Assembly: GCF_014066305.1 (NCBI RefSeq)
Contig: NW_023501076.1
Location: forward strand, 1-64,000
Reading direction: 5' to 3'
DNA length: 64,000 nucleotides
Origin: Letharia columbiana
Lineage: Eukaryota; Ascomycota; Lecanoromycetes; Lecanorales; Parmeliaceae
The notes beneath the pieces were generated by a model. It was given only the letters and a program-made list of their open reading frames with translations, was not told where the DNA came from and did no database searches. The position numbers and the translations under genes were made by a program. This document shows, one piece after another, positions 57,570 through 64,000 of the stretch; the stretch's first letter is position 1; each line of letters starts with the position of its first letter.

Positions 57570-58919
57570 TCAAGGAGGTCTATTTACTGAATGAGTCCAT
57601 CCTACTCTTCTGCCTCTTCCTCCTTCTTCTCCTTCCTCTCCTTCCTCTCCTTCCTCTCCTTCCTCTCCTTCCTCTCCTTCCTCTCCTTCCTCTCCTTCCT
57701 CAGAGCTTGGCTCTTCATCGGGCATGACGACACTATTCAGATACGAAACAAAAGGCGTCAGGATCCCAATCAGCTCCCCAATCCTCCCGAGACCGCCAGG
57801 GCCTAGCACCTCTTCGTCCTTCAGCTTCTTGCCGATGGTATAATTCCGCAATTTCAGCAGGTCAATGTTAGGATTGTCCTTCTCGTAACCCTTGGGCTTC
57901 GTCTTCAGCATGTTCTCCGTGTTCATACCCACAAACGCCTTCACAGCTTTCTTTTCGTCATTCGCTATCCCGCCAAAGAAGGCCTTTCTGAGCTCTGCCG
58001 CCGTCAGCACCGCCTTGATCCTGTGACTTTTGAGGTCGACGTCCTGCCGCATCAACGCCAGAGGCGGCGCTTCTGGATGCCAGACACCAGCTCCCACGAA
58101 TGATCCGTTAGGCTGCACCTGGACATAGTAACCCGCATACGGCCCTTTTCTTCCGGTGCGTGACCAAGCAGCGGAGAAGTGCGTTTTGTAAGGCGTTGGG
58201 TCTGGGGAGAAGCGAATGTCACGATAGATGCGGAAAGTGAGATCTTTGGGCGGTAGCTCTGGGATCGTTTCGTCTTGTTCAATAACTTTCTCTGTGAGGC
58301 ACTCGACGAAGGAATCAAAATCCTTCTTCGACTGCCGATAATCTGCATCGTGCATCTTGAGCCATTCGCGGTCGTTGTTGGCCCGCAGATCCTTGAGGAA
58401 CAGCATTGTGTTCGGGTGTACGGTGCTGTCCGTATATGGTACCTTGCCCGCCTCCCTCGCTTTGGGCAGTCTGATGAAGACCGCTTCTCCAGGTGCGGCG
58501 TCGATCTTCGCGCCTAGCCTCCACAGCTCTTGCCCCTTCTTCCCTGTGCTGGCGACCCCGCTATGGCCATTGCTCTTCGCTGGTCTCCCTCTTTTCCCCT
58601 TTTTAGGCGCATTGTTCTCACTCGCATCTCCATCTGCGTCGCCTTCAATATCGCTCTCCGGCGGCGATGACATCAGGCTTGCAGATTCATCCTCGTCCTC
58701 ATACCCAGATGCCTCCTTCTCGATATCGGACTCGGACTCGGGATCCGAGCTGTCAGGGTGCTCGAAGTAAGGGCTCTTTTTGGGAGTAGTCTTTGAAGAG
58801 GTAATGGGAGAGGACTTGATGCGCTTAGATTGGCGCGAGGGAATGGTGGATTCGGAGGCCCGCTTTAAGGGGGTGGAGCTGGGGGAGGCGTTGGGGAAGT
58901 GAGAGCGACGCTGAGGCAT
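57570..58919 (-). CDS. DUF2461 family protein with repeat-encoded acidic tail
   Basis: Intronless, 449 residues from MPQRRSHFPNASPSSTPLKR. N-terminal 150 residues are Ser/Lys/acidic low complexity (KSSPITSSKTTPKKSP; EDEDESASL). The conserved DUF2461 domain spans residues about 195-400: VHPNTMLFLKDLRANNDREW, TFRIYRDIRFSPDPTPYKTH, AAWSRTGRKGPYAGYYVQVQ, NGSFVGAGVWHPE, and LTAAELRKAFFGG. The family has no established enzymatic role that I know. The C-terminal tail is an EEG repeat encoded by a 9-bp microsatellite, followed by GRGRRVGWTHSVNRPP. An upstream extension of the frame to 59048 lacks conserved features, so the MPQRRS start is preferred. Divergent from TYW3. Confidence 0.9.
   Translation of the reverse strand: MPQRRSHFPNASPSSTPLKRASESTIPSRQSKRIKSSPITSSKTTPKKSPYFEHPDSSDPESESDIEKEASGYEDEDESASLMSSPPESDIEGDADGDASENNAPKKGKRGRPAKSNGHSGVASTGKKGQELWRLGAKIDAAPGEAVFIRLPKAREAGKVPYTDSTVHPNTMLFLKDLRANNDREWLKMHDADYRQSKKDFDSFVECLTEKVIEQDETIPELPPKDLTFRIYRDIRFSPDPTPYKTHFSAAWSRTGRKGPYAGYYVQVQPNGSFVGAGVWHPEAPPLALMRQDVDLKSHRIKAVLTAAELRKAFFGGIANDEKKAVKAFVGMNTENMLKTKPKGYEKDNPNIDLLKLRNYTIGKKLKDEEVLGPGGLGRIGELIGILTPFVSYLNSVVMPDEEPSSEEGEEGEEGEEGEEGEEGEEGEEGEEGGRGRRVGWTHSVNRPP
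57629..57700. repeat. Coding microsatellite, 8 x 9 bp
   Basis: Eight tandem copies of CTCCTTCCT on the plus strand, encoding Glu-Glu-Gly repeats at the C-terminus of the DUF2461 protein. The 9-bp unit keeps the frame when copy number changes. Confidence 0.95.
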
Positions 58920-59149
58920 GGTGTATATTTGCGCAGTAGGATGCGATCGTGGTGAGAGGAAGCAATTGGAGCTATGCTTGGTATGTACTACACGTAGTGT
59001 GTTGCAAATTAAAGCTGAGCTTCCTCGTCGTTTGACTTTGACCGCCAAAACGCGTCGGCGCGTGACATCACCATAGCCGCCTTACCGGAACAGGAAGCAT
59101 TATTGATTTTCCCCTTCGACGCGGTAAGGCCTCCTTCCCGTCTCTGTGC
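58920..59149. promoter_or_regulatory. Divergent promoter, DUF2461 / TYW3
   Basis: 230 bases between two divergent start codons, compact enough to act as a shared bidirectional promoter. No specific motif claimed. Confidence 0.5.
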
Positions 59150-60261
59150 ATGTCAATGATGCGCCAGAAAGCACAGGTTTCTTCCTCTTTCGTGGCCAAA
59201 AAGAACGCCATTCTTGCCTCACTCTCCACCCCCGAATCTACCTACACGGACCTCTCCCCCAAAGGCTCCGTTGACGCAGCAATCAAGCCTCTCATTGATC
59301 GCATCAATGCATTGGACGGTGTAGTGACTACAAGTTCCTGCGCGGGGAGAGTGACTGTCTTTCTTGAGGGCAGAAAGCAAGGCAAAGGGTATGAGGAAAG
59401 TGGACCTGCTAGGAATGATGGGAGGTTTGGGAAGGAGTCGGAGCAGGCTGCTGTGCCCGGGGGAAAAGGAATGGGTGGAAAATGGCTCTTTGTAAGCCAT
59501 GAGCCGCTTGGAACATTCAAAAAGGACGAGGGAAAGGGAAACTTTACGGAGCTTCTGGGCTTGGGTTCATTCGGAGCGCAGAGTGAGGCTCTGGCTCTCA
59601 GTGGAGAGGCCAATGAGATGCGGCTTGCAAGATTTCAATTCGAGCCTATGGTACGTAGAGGATTTAGCATCAAAAAACAGCGTTCTCAGAGTTTTGCTTG
59701 AAAGTGTGATGATGCTGAGAAGAGACGTAGATCCTCCACATCATGACCGCTTCTTTACACCGTGCCCAACCCATTCTCGCAGCAGCCATCAACGCGGGAT
59801 TTCGAGAAAGCGGCATCCAGAGCCTCAAAAATTTGGACGATCGTACTGCCTTTCCTATGGTTGCTATTCGGACAGCTGGTCTGGCTTTCGAATCGTTAGT
59901 CGGACTCATACCAAATCGTCCACAGGATCGAGAAGATGGGGCTGAGATTGAAGAGCACGTCACCTGCATTGTTAGCGAAGAGTACCTGGAGCTTCTAGTC
60001 AACATCGCAAATGAGAGATTCAAAACAAATGCAGAAAGGATACAGAGGTTTGAACAAGATCTATTCAAGAGAGAGGAGGGCCTCGGGCAGGCGTGGGAAG
60101 ATAGCACATCCAGGCAGGAGAGGAAGAGAGCTGAGGGCCTGGAGCAGCAGCAGACGTTGCGAAAAGCGCAGGTGACTCAAGAAAGGGGTGGCCCTTCAGC
60201 GTCTGATATTGATGAAGGCATAGACAATGCTGGACTTTTTAGCTCTTCGCTACGACCCTGA
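59150..60261 (+). CDS. tyw3: tRNA wybutosine-synthesising protein 3
   Basis: S-adenosylmethionine-dependent methyltransferase of the wybutosine pathway, modifying G37 of tRNA-Phe. Exons 59150-59650 and 59731-60261; intron 59651-59730 (GTACGT...CGTAG), phase 0; 343 residues. Visible: SFVAKKNAILASL, SVDAAIKPLIDRINALDGVV, the family-defining TTSSCAGRVTVF (about residues 60-71), GGKWLFVSHEP, FQFEPM spliced to ILHIMTASLHRAQPILAAA, GFRESGIQSL, and LVGLIPNRPQD. A C-terminal coiled-coil-like tail (RIQRFEQDLFKREEGLGQAW) extends beyond the core. Methionines at 59156 and 59159 are alternative starts. Confidence 0.95.
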
Positions 60262-62460
60262 TTCGTGAATTGCTCTTGTTGCCGTTCCTTACACAGGCAC
60301 AGGAAATGCCGTTCGAGCTGGAACTCGGTCCAAACCCCGGGAATCTGCCCCATTCCCGTGCACCTTCCGCAAGCATCTCAAGTCGTTAAAAGTCAACACA
60401 GTTTCATCAATGTCGACTGCGGTGGCGACGTAGACAGTTACGTGGCTACTATTGACAGTCACGGTCTCGTCAGGATTACTTGGAGGGGCTTTCGAGGGTA
60501 GAATAAGTGCAGAGCGTTGTGGCTGACGAGTATCGGATGCAGGCCGACGTGCGTCTGAGAGGAGGACGTGTAGCGGATGAGGCTAGAAGAACGCTTGAGT
60601 AATGGAGAGCCCAATTTGTCGAAAGACCATGAAGCCGCTCGAAAATCTGACGGTTGGCCTTCGCTTTGTCCCTAATTCTTTTATCCATGCGCTGGCGCTT
60701 GAAGTCTTAGTGTTGGCCACGAGTGATAGTGAACCCATCAATGGTGATCTTCTCACGGCGGTTGAGGACACCGTTCTCGAAAACATGGTCTATACAGGGC
60801 ACGGTGGGCAGTGAGAATGTTCATGACTTTAGTGGTCTGGGGGATCGGTTGCAAAACGGCATGCGGTCGGAAAGCTCGCAACCGGAGGTGTTGAATCTGC
60901 CATAGCGCGAGATTTTGGAAAAAAAACCATAGCAAACGTTGGTTGAATTCTCGCTTTAAAAATGGATATGATCTTAGAAAAAGCAAACAAGTGGACTCAT
61001 AGCATAAGTCTTCCAGGGTAGCAAGATATAATGTTAAGAGGCAAAGCACACATATATCTCTTTTCAGAGAAGGCAGGCTGCGGTCATCGAACCTCTCGTA
61101 TAGCAGCAGCATGCCTGCTTGCCCATCGACGAGGGAACTGCGGGCATGCAGGACACGGTGGCAGTGGCAGACAAGATGACAGCCGCAACGTAGCAAAACA
61201 TGTAGTGCCCTTCTCGGCTCTTTCTAGACCTGTGATGTTGGCTCGCAAGAAACTCTCTGGGAGAAAGACGAAGATAGAACCACCTGATATTCGGCTTGCT
61301 ATTGATCTCAGGCCTCCAATGCGACTCGCAGATGCGAAGATTGGTCTTCCAATGAGCTCGGCCGCCAATGCCGCCGTGGAAAAGAGGGCCTACAGGGAAG
61401 CTGACAAGAACGCTGAAAACTCAAATTGACGGTGGGGAAGCTGAGATGCGTGTCAAATTGCATAGGAGAATGGCGTTGGGTCAGGCTTGATTTTCGAAGG
61501 TGGAATATGCTTGAGGGGCGCCAGGAGGGGTGAGTTGGAAGGGAGAAAGGCCAGGTTTTGTTGTTTCAGTTCCCAGCCACAGCGGTGACGAAGGTATCCG
61601 GGCCCCGGCGAGTCCGACCCCGTACGAGATCGACGGTGGCAAATGGTGTAGAACACTGTCGTGGGTCGAGTGAACATGAATCACTCTACATCTTGGCCTT
61701 GTAGTACATTGGCCGGTAACGCGCCATTAAAGTTGACCGGCTAGTGGCATACAAGGTTGGTAGAGAAGCGTGTCAGATAAGGATCGGCGAGTGCTTTCGT
61801 ACTCAAGACCGCGCATTTCCCATGGATTTGGCTGCTGCGTTGAATTTCATGTGTAACCCTTGTTGCCCCTCGAGAGGTTCTACCAGCCTCGCTGACTCAA
61901 TTCAGTCTCGCTGTCAACACGTCGGTATAGAGTATGCTTCCTCGGCCGTCAAAGTCCACCCACAGTGAGTGTGCGAAGGCTGTCCGCATCGTCCGCATCG
62001 TCCGCATCATCCGCATCATCACCAATCCACCCTCTTTTCTCCCCCAAGAGGGCAACATCTTTAGCTTGCAGAGAAGAGACCAAAGGTAACCTATCCGCAA
62101 GTGCAGCGCCAATTCTCAGTGTTACGAAGCCGTCCAGAGAAGCTGTCCACGTGGGCTGGCTGACGGAGTAAGCGGCAAAAAGCAGAAGTCCGATTGCTTA
62201 CAGCAATATCAGGGGGCTGATAGCGATTAGTGGGGCCTTGACAATCGAGAATTTCTGGATGGCCATGCCGGGACTTGAATACAAGAATCGAGAATGGCTC
62301 ATGGCGCCGTCTGTGTTGACAGTCGGCTCCGGGAAGAATTCGGGGTTCAGAGCCTCGCGAGCGCTATAATAGGTACCTGCAGTCAGTGCGAGGTTGAGGT
62401 AGAGTGTTTCGTTCCAAGTTTTCAGCCAATTAGAGAGGTATAGATGAAGGCACTGGCGTC
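60262..62460. other. 2.2-kb gene-free region
   Basis: Between TYW3 (+) and the 3' end of the membrane-protein gene (-). Overlapping short ORFs on both strands (for example 61031-61429 +, 60753-61196 -) without family features. Contains a 9-bp tandem repeat at 61982-62017. Possibly decayed sequence; nothing assigned. Confidence 0.5.
61982..62017. repeat. Tandem repeat, 4 x 9 bp
   Basis: Four copies of GTCCGCATC (last copy ATCCGCATC) in gene-free DNA. Confidence 0.9.
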
Positions 62461-64000
62461 TTATTCATTCGAACATTGCTCCATTGTATATGGACTGTTA
62501 AATAAAATGTCGTCGATGTTATCACCAAAAGGGACTCGGAGTTGTTCGCAAATAGCTGTGAGTTCGGGCCCCGTGCTATTGATAGAGGTAAGAGTATTGT
62601 AGAATGTTCCATTGCCAAACATAGCCAGGACGGATGTTAGTAGAGGTCCAGGGACCACACGGTTAGGAGGCATATTAGCGCTGTCACTCTGCATTGAGCG
62701 TTTGCTGATTGCAGGTAAAGTCCTTCATAATTTGTGTCAGACAACTCGACTATGGAGAGAGGCATTTGTACACACACTCGTTTCCTCCAATTCCTCCGTA
62801 AGTAGAGATGTCATCCACGTCGGGAGCGGTATATATCACCACTAATAGAGCCGTTCCACTGATTTGGAAGCTCAAAGTAGCCCAGGGTTGATTCAGCAAT
62901 GCAACGGTAAGTATAGTTTGTGGCATTTGCCGCCGCGCTGTAGTTCTGGTAATCTAGATATAGATCCTCACTGATCTGCTGCCTGTCAAGGGTTGGCTGC
63001 CAAGGCGACGAGCTAACGTCACCAGGAGCGCAAACCCTGAAAACGAAGGGATCTGCCCATGACTGACTGGTATTCCCAGATATCGCGGACCTAGTCGGAT
63101 CGACGTTCGAACAATTTGTCGAGAAAGGATTAGATCCTGGACACTTAGACGGGAAATCGTTCGAAGAAATAGGCGCACAATTGACGGAACTTCCCATTCC
63201 TAGAGAATATACACGAAGAACGCCAGTATCTGCGGTGATAGGTGCAGCAGAAGCGAACCAGGGTATACTGCTTTCCACGCCTAGAATGTCGTAGAACGGA
63301 GGCCTGGAGGAGAAATTCGTGTGAGGCGTCCACAAATAGGAAAAGTCTCCGGATGAAGCGGTGGTGTCCCCGATTGTGGCTGGGATAACATCCTTGGAAG
63401 TGGCAACACTGGTCAGGCCTTTCGGTGTCAACTCGCGCGCAGGCGCTAAATCATTAAACACGCCGTCTCCGATGCTCACGTTTACTTGGACAGTATCAAG
63501 GTAGTAGCCCTGCAGAGCTGGGATCATGACGCCTGCTGATAGTCAGCCTGTTCGTGCTGAGCCTACTGCGTTCGAGACAGCGTTGAACTTACCCAAGCCA
63601 CAGAGAAGGGCCGCTAGATACAGTAGATATGAGCCTGTTCTATATGGGTTGCCTCGTCGGAAGATGTTAATCAGAATCGCAGGGTCCGTCCGCCCCTTAT
63701 CTGCAAGACTGAGCATTTGGCGCAGTGATAACAAGATCTTCGGCTTGAAAGAGGGCGTTTGTCAATAGACCACGACAGCTCTAGCACAGATCATCGATGT
63801 GACAGGGATACTGAGTGCTGCTATGATTGAATACGCAGTCTTTACGAATTGGCGCCACCGATCATTACCAATGAATTGGCTGCTGTGGTACCGAGCAGTC
63901 GGATCATCACAGGTGGCAAACTGGATGGGCTTGTAGCTCAGCACGCATGCCAACGCCCATACAATCATTTCGGCAACGACGTAGCAAAGGGCCAAGAACG
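62461..64000 (-). pseudogene. Fungal multi-pass membrane protein with large ectodomain, interrupted by an in-frame stop; 5' end outside the window
   Basis: The minus frame from 64000 reads ALCYVVAEMIVWALACVLSY, FATCDDPTARYHSSQFIGND, AYSIIAALSIPVTSMICARA, then hits TGA at 63764-63762, and the same frame continues with QTPSFKPKILLSLRQMLSLA, NIFRRGNPYRTGSYLLYLAA. Splicing of 63533-63592 joins LLCGLG to GVMIPALQGYYLDTVQVNVS and a secreted-type domain with many N-x-S/T sites and cysteines (63532 to about 62811). A further exon, 62688 to 62461, carries VVPGPLLTSVLAMFGNGTFY and INSTGPELTAICEQLRVPFG, typical of the family's ectodomain. Between them the frame after WNGSISG may be shifted by one base (about 62830). 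I know the family as common in Pezizomycotina but without a named function. Confidence 0.7.

Overview
The window is a piece of nuclear DNA from a filamentous ascomycete (Pezizomycotina). This is inferred from the genes: intron-rich coding regions with short introns (mostly 50-70 nt, GT...AG, CTAAC/CTGAC branch sites), long low-complexity regulatory proteins, and fungal families such as the DBF2 kinase, a GIN4/HSL1-type kinase, a fungal DUF4188 protein, FMP46 and a Zn2Cys6 factor. Introner-like introns and the membrane-protein family at the right edge would fit Dothideomycetes, but the class is a guess. No rRNA, tRNA, CRISPR array or complete transposon was recognised.

Layout, left to right. 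0-2 kb: 3' three quarters of a DBF2/SID2 mitotic-exit kinase (+). 2.3-7.8 kb: a very large RRM protein and a 206-codon ORF whose stop overlaps its start (both -). 8.5-9.2 kb: FMP46 (-). 10.2-11.0 kb: a PMP20-type peroxiredoxin broken by a frameshift and lacking its peroxidatic cysteine (-). 11.4-12.9 kb: a decayed gene of an unnamed fungal family carrying an insertion (-). 13.5-14.8 kb: acyl-protein thioesterase APT1, seven exons (-). 15.1-16.7 kb: secreted two-domain fasciclin protein (+). 17.2-20.1 kb: divergent pair UBP6 (-) and ARPC4 (+). 22.3-26.6 kb: a large RRM protein (+). 26.6-32.9 kb: gene-poor DNA. 32.9-34.4 kb: Zn2Cys6 protein (+). 35.2-37.4 kb: divergent DUF1348 (-) and DUF4188 (+) genes. 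38.1-41.0 kb: POP1 of RNase P/MRP (+). 41.5-45.7 kb: GIN4/HSL1-like septin kinase with KA1 domain (-). 47.4-49.2 kb: C2H2 regulator (-). 49.2-56.5 kb: mostly gene-free with microsatellites and one small basic protein at 53.5-53.9 kb (-). 56.5-57.4 kb: small three-exon gene (+). 57.6-60.3 kb: divergent DUF2461 (-) and TYW3 (+). 62.5-64 kb: a fungal multi-pass membrane protein gene (-) with an in-frame stop, running off the right edge.

Most genes are unrelated housekeeping or regulatory loci. Two kinases (DBF2, GIN4-like) act in cytokinesis and septation, ARPC4 in actin assembly, UBP6 and APT1 in protein turnover and depalmitoylation, and POP1 and TYW3 in tRNA maturation. There is no biosynthetic cluster.

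The most interesting signal is a set of long introns (98-168 nt) in four unrelated genes that share a 3' module around the branch site (CTGAC then CCGAAAT), sometimes a 5' TTCGGA module, and internal hairpins. One pair, in the peroxiredoxin intron at 10.6 kb and the DUF4188 intron at 36.4 kb, is clearly homologous over about 90 nt. This looks like a family of introner-like elements. Three genes (peroxiredoxin, the 11-13 kb gene, the right-edge membrane protein) show disabling changes.
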